Shown here in pieces: positions 25,301 through 33,724 of a DNA stretch of 64,000 nt (position 1 is the first letter of the stretch; each line of letters begins with the position of its first letter). Source of the stretch: Pontibacillus marinus BH030004 = DSM 16465 (GTDB lineage: Bacteria > Bacillota > Bacilli > Bacillales > BH030062); assembly GCF_000425225.1 (NCBI RefSeq), contig NZ_KE384331.1, positions 1 through 64,000 of the forward strand, in the 5' to 3' direction. The notes under the pieces are model-generated. The model was not told the origin of the DNA. It worked only from the letters and a program-made list of their open reading frames with translations, and ran no database searches. Made by a program: the position numbers and the translations under genes.

Positions 25301-26454
25301 GAGTCTGTCCCTTCAAAAAGAACGGCTAATCCTAGCCCACCGCCAATTCCGAGTGTTACTAATCCTCGTTTTAACTTCTTCGCTTTCATTTCTGCAGCTA
25401 ACCGAGTCACTAATATCGCTCCTGATGCCCCATATGGATGCCCGAGTGCTAGCGCCCCGCCAGAAAGGTTCACTTTTCCAAACGGTATCGACAGACCTCG
25501 TAGTGAAGCAATCACCTGAGATGCGAAGGCTTCATTAAATTCAACTACATCCAAATCGTCCGCAGAGATGTTTTGCCTTTGAAAAAGCTTTTGCACAGCA
25601 GGTATTGGGCCGATTCCTAGATAATTAGGATCGACTCCCACACATGTAGCATCTCTAAAGGTTAACACTGGCGTTAGGCCAAGACTTTGAGCTTTTTCTT
25701 TGGACATAACAAGCACAAGCGAAGCACCGTCATTAATAGGACAAGCGTTTCCAGCCGTAACGGTACCGCCCTCTCGAAAAACAGGAGGAAGCTTCGCTAA
25801 TTTTTCTTTCGATGTATTCCAGCGTACACACTCATCTTCTGTTATTGCATTTACAGGCACAATTTCTTCTGAAAACGTTCCTTGCTGAATGGCGTTCATC
25901 GCTTTTCGATGACTGTTCAACGCATACTCATCTTGCTCCTCACGAGAAATGTCGTAGTGTTCAGCAACATTTTCTGCCGCTACTCCCATGGCCGGATCGC
26001 CGATTTCATCTGGAGAAAAGCGTGCTCTAGTAAACAGTGTTGGACCTTGTGGATGGTAGAGGTTTGAGGGTTTCTCGATTTTCCATGGCGCTAAGCTTGA
26101 GCTCTCTACTCCCCCAGCTAAATAAACTTCTCCAGCTCCTGCTTGAACAGAGCGGGCAGCTATTTGTATCGCTTCTAATCCTGATCCACACTGACGATCA
26201 ACAGTCACGCCTGGAATCGACATCGGAAGTCCCGCTTCAAGCGCACTTAAACGTGCCAGATTCCCTCCTGGGCCAGTTGCATTTCCAAGGATCACATCAT
26301 CAATCTCTTCTGGGTCGATGTTCGTTTCTTCTATAATGTTATGAACAAGGGAACTAACAAGCCTTTCTGGTGCTACGTCTTTAAACATGCCCCCAACTTT
26401 TCCAACTGCTGTTCGTTTGGCGATTACAATTACGGCTTCGTTCACGTGAGACAC
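25297..26454 (-). CDS. Thiolase-family acyltransferase, second active Cys missing
   Basis: 385-residue thiolase. The nucleophilic Cys is present in VDRQCGSGLEAIQ (about residue 88), and NEAFA and GGALALGHPYGASGA are normal. The C-terminal motif, CxGGGxG in standard thiolases, reads LGIGGGLGLAV here: the base Cys is Gly (codon GGA, near 25355). That Cys deprotonates the second acyl-CoA in classical Claisen condensation, so this enzyme may be altered, may use another residue, or may have lost activity. Second gene of the cluster, 4 bases after the ligase. Confidence 0.88.
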   Translation of the reverse strand: MSHVNEAVIVIAKRTAVGKVGGMFKDVAPERLVSSLVHNIIEETNIDPEEIDDVILGNATGPGGNLARLSALEAGLPMSIPGVTVDRQCGSGLEAIQIAARSVQAGAGEVYLAGGVESSSLAPWKIEKPSNLYHPQGPTLFTRARFSPDEIGDPAMGVAAENVAEHYDISREEQDEYALNSHRKAMNAIQQGTFSEEIVPVNAITEDECVRWNTSKEKLAKLPPVFREGGTVTAGNACPINDGASLVLVMSKEKAQSLGLTPVLTFRDATCVGVDPNYLGIGPIPAVQKLFQRQNISADDLDVVEFNEAFASQVIASLRGLSIPFGKVNLSGGALALGHPYGASGAILVTRLAAEMKAKKLKRGLVTLGIGGGLGLAVLFEGTDS

Positions 26455-26458
26455 TCCT

Positions 26459-27910
26459 TCACGATTGAATTGGTGTTAAGGTTCCGAGCATTTCTTTTAC
26501 TTTTTTTCGCGCAACTTTACCACTGCTTGTGTGGGGGAGCTGATCGACCACATAGTATTCTTTCGGGCATTTATAGGAAGGTAAAAAACGCTTCCCGTGT
26601 TGATCGAGTGATTCTTTTTGGATAGGTTGATTAGCAGAGAGAACGGCTACAACTTTTTCACCCCAATACTTATCCTCTACACCAAGAACAGCGATTTCCT
26701 CAATTTGTGGTAATTCGGAAAAAATTTGCTCCACTTCCTCTGGGTAGATGTTCAAGCCACCACTTATAATCATATTGTGTTTTCGACCTATGATGGTGAG
26801 ATATCCCTCTTCATCAATGGAGGCCAGGTCACCGATCGTAACCCAACCGTCTTGAAACACTTGGGCAGTTTCTTCTGGACGGTTCAAATAGCCACTGAAC
26901 ACCCAAAGACTTTTCACATAGAGCTCGCCGATTTCATTCGGCTTGGCTAGGCTACCATCTTGCTTTTTTACCTGAAGCTCAACATTCGGAAAAACTCGCC
27001 CGACCGTCTCTCCTTTATGCGCATGTTCATAAGGCATAAGATAGGTGACAAAGCTTAATTCCGATGCACCAAAAAACTCGATCATCTGGGCATTTGGGAA
27101 AAGCTTCGGTGCTCTCTCTTTTGATTCCTTCTTCCACTTCGCACCTGAGGAAATAATTTTTCTTAGACTTTGGACATCCTCGTCGCTCGACTGTAAGAGA
27201 GATTCGAACATCGTTGGAACGATATACAGAACTGTGATCGGGTGCTCCTTCATTTTTTGCAAAACAGCTTGAGGCGTAAAGCTTTTGCAAACGTGCAGTG
27301 TTGCGCCCATATGTAGCGCTTGAACCGCAGCGAATAGAAAATGAGAATGAACGAGAGGGCCAGGAGATAAAATATGGTCCTTGGGCTGGAGCCCGAACAC
27401 ATGCTGACAATCCGCGAAGCATGCAAACCACGATTGGTGTGTGCGCATGAACCCTTTTGGTGTTCCGGTTGTGCCTGATGTGTAGCCGATATAAAAGATA
27501 TCCTGTTCGTTGCCGGATTGGGGTTTTGTATCTTCTGCCTTGAGTTGATTAAGCTCCTCTATCGTGATTACGAGAGAGCTTTCAGGTAGTTTTGATTGAA
27601 GGCTTTTATGAACAACGATGAGATCAGGTTTACAATCTTGGATTACCATTGAGAATTGACGACCGCTCCATTTCGGGTCAAAAGGAATCGCAATGCCCCC
27701 GCTTGCGCTAACGGCAAAGAACATTTTTAAAAAGTCGGTGCCGTTTTCAAGGAGAAGGGCTACGCGTTTACCTTTTAAGTCTGATAGTTGATTGGATAGT
27801 TGCTTTTGAAGTGTGGTGATTTGTGCGGTGAGTTCACCATATGTAATGTGTTCAGCATCACTAATGATTGCTGTTTTTTCTGGGTATTGTTGCATGATGT
27901 TTCCGATCAC
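26459..27910 (-). CDS. Acyl-CoA synthetase (AMP-forming)
   Basis: 483-residue adenylate-forming ligase: YIGYTSGTTGTPKG (P-loop), FFGASE, the hinge TIGDLASIDEEGYLTIIGRKHNMIISGG and C-terminal Lys in SSGKVARKK. It activates a carboxylic acid with ATP and CoA. The true start is judged to be the GTG at 27910, because AGGAGG lies 9 bases upstream; the longer frame starting at 27946 places that ribosome site inside the gene. First of the five-gene cluster. The acid substrate is unknown; the HIHG-free N-terminus suggests a medium-chain or aromatic acid ligase, with low certainty. Confidence 0.88.
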   Translation of the reverse strand: MIGNIMQQYPEKTAIISDAEHITYGELTAQITTLQKQLSNQLSDLKGKRVALLLENGTDFLKMFFAVSASGGIAIPFDPKWSGRQFSMVIQDCKPDLIVVHKSLQSKLPESSLVITIEELNQLKAEDTKPQSGNEQDIFYIGYTSGTTGTPKGFMRTHQSWFACFADCQHVFGLQPKDHILSPGPLVHSHFLFAAVQALHMGATLHVCKSFTPQAVLQKMKEHPITVLYIVPTMFESLLQSSDEDVQSLRKIISSGAKWKKESKERAPKLFPNAQMIEFFGASELSFVTYLMPYEHAHKGETVGRVFPNVELQVKKQDGSLAKPNEIGELYVKSLWVFSGYLNRPEETAQVFQDGWVTIGDLASIDEEGYLTIIGRKHNMIISGGLNIYPEEVEQIFSELPQIEEIAVLGVEDKYWGEKVVAVLSANQPIQKESLDQHGKRFLPSYKCPKEYYVVDQLPHTSSGKVARKKVKEMLGTLTPIQS

Positions 27911-27952
27911 GGCCCGAAACCTCCTAAAGATTCTATTAAACTTCATGATAGC

Positions 27953-27988
27953 AAAGGGGCCAGATCATTGAAATGATCAGACCCCTTT
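27953..27988 (-). terminator. Terminator between bioY and the acyl-CoA cluster
   Basis: AAAGGGG..GATCATT pairs with AATGATC..CCCCTTT around a 2-base loop. The T-tract is weak, so some read-through into the acyl-CoA ligase gene is possible. Confidence 0.65.
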
Positions 27989-27992
27989 TATG

Positions 27993-28559
27993 TTAAGCTG
28001 CTGCTCTTTGGTTTTTTGGTTTTTCGATGATTGGGTATGCTCGATGAACAGATTTTGCGATAAAGGACGCAAGAACGACTTTTACGAGATCTCCTGGGAT
28101 ATAGACTAATGCACTAACTGCTGCACCAGTCCAAGGTGTATTAGTAATAAAAGATAAATAAGTAATTCCAATTGCATAAACCAGAATGATGCCGCCGAAT
28201 ACTGTAAATGTGATCAGTAAGCCAATATTCAAGCGATGGTAGAATTTTTCTACAAGAAAACCAATGACAAATGCAGCGATTGGCCAGCTTAAAATATAGC
28301 CTCCAGAAGGACCGAGAAATACACCAAAACCGCCACGTCCCCCTGATAATAACGGAACTCCGAATGCTACGAGTAATACAAAAATGGTTAGGGCAAGTGC
28401 TCCTCTACGTGCGCCTAATAAAGCACCAGCTAGCATGACCCCTAGCGTCTGAGCTGTGATGGGTACTGGTGTGAATGGCGTAACGATAGGAGGCAACAAG
28501 CCCAAAGCTCCCACTATGGATGCGAATAATGCTGAGTAAATCATCGTCCGTAAAGCCAC
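27993..28559 (-). CDS. bioY: Biotin transporter S component BioY
   Basis: 188-residue membrane protein with about six membrane segments, the substrate-binding unit of the ECF biotin transporter. Family marks: PPIVTPFTPVPITAQTLGVMLAGALLG, and GGRGGFGVFLGPSGGYILSWP around residues 75-95, which form the biotin site. No EcfA/EcfT genes lie beside it, so it probably uses the shared housekeeping ECF module. It starts at GTG with AGGAG 8 bases upstream. A BirA-type operator overlaps its promoter. Confidence 0.93.
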   Translation of the reverse strand: MALRTMIYSALFASIVGALGLLPPIVTPFTPVPITAQTLGVMLAGALLGARRGALALTIFVLLVAFGVPLLSGGRGGFGVFLGPSGGYILSWPIAAFVIGFLVEKFYHRLNIGLLITFTVFGGIILVYAIGITYLSFITNTPWTGAAVSALVYIPGDLVKVVLASFIAKSVHRAYPIIEKPKNQRAAA

Positions 28560-28593
28560 AATCTCATCTCCTACTAAAAATATTGATAGATTT

Positions 28594-28646
28594 AGGATAG
28601 AAGATGTTTGTGTTTATTGTCAACCTCGTTAACGGTTAGGTTAACG
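28594..28646 (-). promoter_or_regulatory. bioY promoter with BirA operator
   Basis: On the minus strand -35 TTGACA (28618-28623) and -10 TATCCT (28594-28599) are 18 bp apart. An inverted repeat of TGTCAACC (28618-28625) and GGTTAACG (28639-28646), 13 bp apart, fits the Bacillus BirA operator plan and covers the -35. This predicts repression when biotin is plentiful. Confidence 0.8.
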
Positions 28647-28721
28647 TTTTGTTTTAGGGAACTAGCCGATTTGCTGGAATAAAAAAATCTAGCAAACCTT
28701 TGTGGGCTTACTAGACATTGG

Positions 28722-29057
28722 CTTCTTCACTTTTTTGTGATACTTCGACACTAATTCCGCGCTCTTCCTCACTAATTCTGCTTACTTCCTCACTTATCTC
28801 GCTTGTTTCTTCACTTTTTTACGAGACTTCAACACTAATTCAACTTGGTTACTCACTAATTCCGCTTTCTTCCTCACTTATCTTGCGTGCTTCATCACTT
28901 TTACACGATACTTCAACACTAATTCAACTTGGTTACTCACTAATTCCGCTTTCTTCCTCACTTATCTTGCGTGCTTCATCACTTTTACACGATACTTCAA
29001 CACTAATTCTACTTCCTTCTTCACTAATCCCGCGCGCTTCCTCACTTTTCACCAGTA
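28722..29057. repeat. 21-bp-period repeat array B (16 units)
   Basis: Sixteen contiguous 21-bp units, most opening with CTTCNTCACTWATT. A run of four unit types (84 bp) is duplicated almost perfectly in the middle, first copy about 28827-28910, second about 28911-28994. No spacers and no stop codons in one frame. It lies between the bioY promoter and the 3' end of the amino acid ABC operon. Units closely resemble those of array E (61726-62040). Confidence 0.9.
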
Positions 29058-29072
29058 CTCCCCCCACACCCA

Positions 29073-29840
29073 TCACAAAATCTGCGACAAAAACGCCTTC
29101 GTCCGCTCGTGTTTCGGATTTTCAAATACTTCATTCGGCTCGCCCATCTCAACAATCTCACCGTAATCAAACAACACGATTCGATCCGCCACTTCACGGG
29201 CAAAGCTCATCTCGTGTGTGACGACAACCATAGTCATACCTGAACGCGCCAAGGTTTTCATAACATCTAAAACCTCTTTAATCATTTCCGGATCCAGGGC
29301 TGATGTTGGCTCATCAAACAGCATGATCTTCGGCTGCATGGCTAGTGCACGAGCGATGGCCACACGTTGTTGTTGGCCACCAGAGAGTTGACCTGGATAC
29401 TTGTGTGCTTGCTCTGGTATCCCAACTCGCTCCAACAACTCAAAAGCAATTTTCTCAGCCTTATCTTTTTTCCATTTTCTCACCCAAATTGGCGCGAGCA
29501 TAACGTTTCTCAAAATCGTCATATGTGGGAAAAGGTTAAACTGCTGGAATACCATGCCCGTTTCTTTTCGTATTGCTTCAATGTTCGCCACATCATTGGA
29601 CAAGTTAATGCCATCGATATGGATTTCGCCTTTTTGGAATTCCTCCAAGGCATTGAGTGTGCGGATGAACGTAGATTTCCCTGACCCTGATGGACCCAGC
29701 ACCACGACCACTTCACCCTGTTTTACATTGAGATCGACATCTTTTAATACATGAAGATTTCCGAACCATTTATTTAAGCCTATTACTTCAATCATGTCCT
29801 CTCTCCCTTGAAGAGGCTTTGCTTCATCTTGCATGCTCAT
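29073..29840 (-). CDS. aapP: Amino acid ABC transporter ATPase (AapP/GlnQ type)
   Basis: 255-residue ATPase. Walker [16 protein letters not shown], signature [16 protein letters not shown], Walker [15 protein letters not shown] and switch His in VVTHEMSF are all present. The first 15 residues are an extra tail ahead of the usual [12 protein letters not shown] start, but GGGGGAGG lies right before the upstream ATG, so the longer form is kept. It powers the two permeases upstream. Last gene of the Aap-type operon. Confidence 0.92.
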   Translation of the reverse strand: MSMQDEAKPLQGREDMIEVIGLNKWFGNLHVLKDVDLNVKQGEVVVVLGPSGSGKSTFIRTLNALEEFQKGEIHIDGINLSNDVANIEAIRKETGMVFQQFNLFPHMTILRNVMLAPIWVRKWKKDKAEKIAFELLERVGIPEQAHKYPGQLSGGQQQRVAIARALAMQPKIMLFDEPTSALDPEMIKEVLDVMKTLARSGMTMVVVTHEMSFAREVADRIVLFDYGEIVEMGEPNEVFENPKHERTKAFLSQIL

Positions 29841-29858
29841 GTGTTCCTCCCCCTTTAC

Positions 29859-31055
29859 TTATCGTTCTCCGACTCCAAGTGATCGCTCCAGACGGCGACT
29901 CACATAGGACATCAGGTAACAGATCATGAAAAATACGAATGCAACAAACACAAAGGACTCCATCTGGGTACCTAAAAATTGTGGATTAGCGATGATTTTT
30001 TTCGCCATTCCTAGCAAGTCGATGAGTCCAACAATAGAAACCAAAACGGTATCTTTGAAAATGGAGATAAATTGACCGACCATTGCTGGGATCACAGCCT
30101 TCAACGCCTGAGGCATAATCACAAAGGTCATCATCTTCGCCTTATTAAGTCCCAAAGCTTGAGCCGCTTCATACTGCCCTCTCGGCAATGACTGCAGTCC
30201 TCCGCGTACATTTTCTGCAAGATAGGCAGCGTTAAATAACGTAAATCCGATCATCGCTCGCAACACCTTGTCTAACTCAATCGTATCCCCTAAAAATAAC
30301 GGCAGCATGAGCTGTGCCACAAACAAAACCGTAATAAGCGGTATCCCGCGAATAAGCTCAATATAGATAATGCTGAACCACTTAATAATAGGCAGATTAC
30401 TTCGTCTTCCTAACGCTAGAAGAATCCCAATGGGGAAGGATGCAATGATCGAGATAATCGCAATTAAACAGGTAAGCAGGAAGCCTCCCCAGAAGTTTGT
30501 ACTGACTTCATTTAGTAAGCCAAACCCTTCTATAAAAAACATCCCGATTGGTACTAGCAAAAACCACCCGACTAACACCGGCTTTTTGAGCTTTTCAGAT
30601 TGTTTGCCTATCGCAAATCCAAGGACTAATAACCCAATGTTCGCCGCCAACCAAATACGCGAGCCTACTGCAATAAACGGAACGACCATGGTAATCGCCA
30701 TGACCACCCCAAGAAAGATCGATACATGTCCCATCGTCCCTTTCCAGACACCCCACGATATACCTACCAGTGCTGTAAAAATGGAAAGGGCTGTCCAAAC
30801 GCGCCACAGTTCTTCATCAGGATATTGCCCCACCATAAGTAGTTTAAAGTTCTCTGATACCACGCTCCACTCTGCTGTGAAAAACACCCAGGTAAAGGTA
30901 CCTTTTACGACATAGATGGTGATAACAGTAAAAATAATTGTAAGGAGCGTGTTCCACCAGTTGCTGAACAAATTTTGCTTAAGCCAGCCAGGAACGCCGA
31001 TGCTTGATTTGGGAGGGGCCATTTCGTTTTTGGTAGTTGTTTCATTATTATTCAT
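29859..31055 (-). CDS. aapM: Amino acid ABC permease (AapM type)
   Basis: 398-residue membrane protein with the long N-terminal portion of extra membrane segments seen in AapM/BztC, followed by a His/Glu/Gln-type permease core with an EAA loop (GQYEAAQALGLNKAKMMTFVIMPQAL). It forms the channel with AapQ for general L-amino acid uptake. The ATG at 31055 has AGAGGTGA upstream, overlapping the stop of the other permease gene; the in-frame GTG at 31064 is less likely. Confidence 0.9.
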   Translation of the reverse strand: MNNNETTTKNEMAPPKSSIGVPGWLKQNLFSNWWNTLLTIIFTVITIYVVKGTFTWVFFTAEWSVVSENFKLLMVGQYPDEELWRVWTALSIFTALVGISWGVWKGTMGHVSIFLGVVMAITMVVPFIAVGSRIWLAANIGLLVLGFAIGKQSEKLKKPVLVGWFLLVPIGMFFIEGFGLLNEVSTNFWGGFLLTCLIAIISIIASFPIGILLALGRRSNLPIIKWFSIIYIELIRGIPLITVLFVAQLMLPLFLGDTIELDKVLRAMIGFTLFNAAYLAENVRGGLQSLPRGQYEAAQALGLNKAKMMTFVIMPQALKAVIPAMVGQFISIFKDTVLVSIVGLIDLLGMAKKIIANPQFLGTQMESFVFVAFVFFMICYLMSYVSRRLERSLGVGER

Positions 31056-31060
31056 TTTGG

Positions 31061-32236
31061 TCACCTCTCAACAATTTGACTGCGCTTATTGAATTGATTC
31101 ATAAAAAATGAGGTTAACAAACTAAATGTTAAATAGACTAAAATCATAATTGTGACAGACTCGATCGCTTTTCCAGTCTGGTTGTTAATCGTTTCTCCAA
31201 CACTAACTACCTCTTGATACCCCACAGCAATAGCAAGACTCGAGTTTTTAATCAGGTTTAAATATTGGCTTGTTACAGGAGGGATAATAACGCGGATTGC
31301 CTGCGGAAAAATCACCAGACGCATCGTTGTGGATGGCTTTAACCCTAGAGCTTTTGCCGCTTCCACCTGACCTTTTTGCACACTTTGAATCCCACCGCGC
31401 ACAATCTCCCCAATATAAGTGGACGTATAAATCACAAGACCTAATAAAATTGCTAAAAACTCTGGAGAAAGTCGTAAACCGCCCATGAAGCTTCTCCCTT
31501 CAACAGTTGGAAGTGTGATGTTAAATGGAGCTTGAAAGGTTGCTAGGAAAGCTATTACAAGAGAGAGAATGACAACACCAATCGCCCATACTCCAGGTCT
31601 TTTGTTTTCCCCCGTTTCGATTTGCTTCTTTAATCGCAGCTTCCACACGATGACCGACGCAATTACGCCCACAGCAAACAACAGGACCCACACCAACGTT
31701 CCTGATGTCGCTTGAAACCAAGGAATCGCTGAGCCCCTGTTACTAAAATAGGAGAATAAAAATCGTGTACTCTCTTCAATTCTTGGCAAAGGCAGAAAGA
31801 CGGCAAAATACCAAATAGAAATCTGAACTAAAAGAGGCGTGTTCCGAAAAATCTCAACATAGATTGACGCTGTTTTATTCACTAACCAGTTGTTTGAAAG
31901 CCTTGAAATACCGACTACTAAACCAATTAAACTGGCAATAATAATCCCGAAAAATGAAACCCGTAATGTATTCAGAACCCCTACAAGAAAGGCTGTCCCA
32001 TAGGAACTCTCTGGCGTGTAATCAATTAAACTTTCTGAAATCCCAAATGAAGCCGATGATTTCAGGAAATCGAATCCTAATGAAATCCCCATTTGCCTCA
32101 ACCCATCAAGCGCATTGGAAAATAAAAAAAGTAAACTGATCGCGATGATGACCGCAAAAATCCCCTGCGCTAAAAATGGGATGACTTTTTTGTTCCGCCA
32201 AAAAGGTGTGGGGACATCTGCTATATCCTTTTTCAT
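31061..32236 (-). CDS. aapQ: Amino acid ABC permease (AapQ type)
   Basis: 391-residue permease with about eight membrane segments. The EAA loop is GQVEAAKALGLKPSTTMRLVIFPQAI. The long loop between early segments (RFLFSYFSNRGSAIPWFQATSG) is typical of AapQ. The ATG at 32236 follows GGGGTGG by 8 bases; a GTG four codons earlier is also in frame. Its stop overlaps the ribosome site of the aapM-like gene, so the two are coupled. Confidence 0.9.
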   Translation of the reverse strand: MKKDIADVPTPFWRNKKVIPFLAQGIFAVIIAISLLFLFSNALDGLRQMGISLGFDFLKSSASFGISESLIDYTPESSYGTAFLVGVLNTLRVSFFGIIIASLIGLVVGISRLSNNWLVNKTASIYVEIFRNTPLLVQISIWYFAVFLPLPRIEESTRFLFSYFSNRGSAIPWFQATSGTLVWVLLFAVGVIASVIVWKLRLKKQIETGENKRPGVWAIGVVILSLVIAFLATFQAPFNITLPTVEGRSFMGGLRLSPEFLAILLGLVIYTSTYIGEIVRGGIQSVQKGQVEAAKALGLKPSTTMRLVIFPQAIRVIIPPVTSQYLNLIKNSSLAIAVGYQEVVSVGETINNQTGKAIESVTIMILVYLTFSLLTSFFMNQFNKRSQIVER

Positions 32237-32271
32237 GCTTTCGTCCACCCCGCTGAACGTATTTTGTAAAA

Positions 32272-32296
32272 AAGACCTGCCACATGAGCAGGCCTT
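32272..32296 (-). terminator. Intra-operon terminator after the binding-protein gene
   Basis: AAGGCCTGC pairs with GCAGGTCTT on the minus strand, followed by a run of T. It sits between the binding-protein gene and the permeases. Such partial terminators raise the amount of binding protein over membrane components. Confidence 0.8.
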
Positions 32297-32310
32297 TTTA
32301 TGCCAAAGCT

Positions 32311-33351
32311 TTATCGTAGTGGTGGTGAGTACATTAAGCCACCCTCTGTGTAAAGACCATTCAATCCGCGCTCTAAGCCGAATTTTGTATCAGGCCCAAG
32401 GTTACGCTCAAAAATCTCTCCATAGTTACCGACTTGTTTGATAACCTGATACCCAAAGTCATCGCTTAATCCTAACTGTGAACCAAGGTCTCCATCTGTA
32501 CCAAGAAGACGCTGAACGACTGGGTCGCTACTGTCTTTGAACTCATCGACATTTTCAGACGTAATGCCTAACTCTTCTGCTTGAATCGTTGCGTTTACAA
32601 CCCACTTCACAACGTCAAACCATTTATCATCGCCACCGATCACGGCTGGAGCTAACGGTTCTTTTGATAATGTGTCATCCAAAATCACGTGTGCAGAAGG
32701 ATCCTTCATAATCGCTTTACGAGCGACAAGTCCAGATTTATCCGTTGTATAAGCATCAACACTTCCACTCTCATATGCGGCAACTGCTGCGTCCTGACTG
32801 TCATACACAACCGCTTCGTAATTAATCCCATGCTTTCTCATCTGGTCAGCTAAGTTCAGCTCTGTCGTCGTTCCAGACTCAACGGAGATGCGCGCTCCTT
32901 CAAGATCTTCAATGGACGTGATGCCACTGTCTTTTGGAACGATGATCCCCTGCCCGTCATAGAACGTAACAGGCGCAAAATTCAATCCAACGCTTGTATC
33001 ACGTGTGAGCGTCCAGGTGGTATTACGCGTTAACACATCCACCTCACCCGTCTGAACAGCAGTGAAACGCTCTTTAGAGGAAAGCGGACGATATTCAACC
33101 TTTGAGGCATCCCCTAGTACCGCAGCCGCAATCGCTCGGGCAAAATCTGCATCAAAACCAGAGTAATTTCCTTCTGAGTCTAAGTAACTGAATCCAGGTA
33201 GCTCCCCGTTTACACCTGCTATGAGCAAGTCCCTATCTTTAACGGTATCAAGAAGAGACGTTTCCTCAGCACTTTCCTCGTTATTACATCCCATCAACAT
33301 GACCGACAACGACAAAATCACAACCAAAAACCCAAACCACTTACGTTTCAT
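32311..33351 (-). CDS. aapJ: Amino acid-binding lipoprotein (AapJ type)
   Basis: 346-residue lipoprotein: signal VVILSLSVMLMGC, then the general L-amino acid binding fold. GYSGFDADFARAIAAAVLGD-like text, RNTTWTLTRDTSVGLNFAPVTFYDGQGI and GTTTELNLAD are close to AapJ/BztA rather than to GlnH. ATG at 33351 chosen because GGGGGAG lies 5 bases upstream. First gene of the J-Q-M-P operon, followed by a terminator. Confidence 0.92.
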   Translation of the reverse strand: MKRKWFGFLVVILSLSVMLMGCNNEESAEETSLLDTVKDRDLLIAGVNGELPGFSYLDSEGNYSGFDADFARAIAAAVLGDASKVEYRPLSSKERFTAVQTGEVDVLTRNTTWTLTRDTSVGLNFAPVTFYDGQGIIVPKDSGITSIEDLEGARISVESGTTTELNLADQMRKHGINYEAVVYDSQDAAVAAYESGSVDAYTTDKSGLVARKAIMKDPSAHVILDDTLSKEPLAPAVIGGDDKWFDVVKWVVNATIQAEELGITSENVDEFKDSSDPVVQRLLGTDGDLGSQLGLSDDFGYQVIKQVGNYGEIFERNLGPDTKFGLERGLNGLYTEGGLMYSPPLR

Positions 33352-33540
33352 GTAACTCCCCCTCAAAAATATATTGATAAATTTGATTAAACCCTGTGAT
33401 GATTTCCTCGTTTCTATTAAAAGAGTGACGAGTTGTTTTCTAGCTAGTCTATTGTATTAGGATAATTGTTGTAATATTCAAAATAATTTAAGGTTTGTTG
33501 GTAAATATACTGGCACGTCAATTGAATGTATTGGAGGTTA
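33352..33540. other. Upstream region of the Aap-type operon
   Basis: No gene seen. A CTCGT...ACGAG inverted repeat (about 33405-33435) lies in the probable leader, and a TACAAT-like -10 occurs near 33450 with a TTGAAT 19 bp upstream. The promoter is uncertain. Confidence 0.35.
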
Positions 33541-33667
33541 CGGACATTTATTCCGTTATTTTAAAATATTTTGGGGTGCGAAGGGGCCGAGCGGACATTT
33601 GTTCCGCTATTTCTTACTCTAGGTGTAAATGAGGCATGATTTTGAGCAAATAACGGAATAGATGTCC
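33541..33667. repeat. Dispersed 21-bp units, class D (3 copies)
   Basis: CGGACATTTATTCCGTTATT (33541-33561), the near copy with GTTCCGC at 33592-33612 and an inverted copy at 33648-33667. Each unit is 21 bp (the last 20) and is internally almost self-complementary around CGGA/TCCG. They are not in tandem register, unlike arrays A, B, C, D-type and E elsewhere. Confidence 0.7.
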
Positions 33668-33678
33668 TTTTCCAAAAA

Positions 33679-33716
33679 AAAACTGCCTCATAGACCGTAG
33701 TCTATAAGACAGTTTT
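33679..33716 (-). terminator. Terminator of the 229-aa gene
   Basis: AAAACTGTCTTATAGAC pairs with GTCTATGAGGCAGTTTT, followed by more T on the minus strand. Confidence 0.85.
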
Positions 33717-33724
33717 CAAGGTAT

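Noticed and set aside
26459-27946. Longer acyl-CoA ligase starting at 27946
   Set aside because: It would place a perfect AGGAGG inside the gene, and the extra 12 residues are not ligase-like. The GTG at 27910 fits better.
28722-29057. Possible CRISPR array
   Set aside because: Units are contiguous without unique spacers, are degenerate, and no cas gene is in the window.
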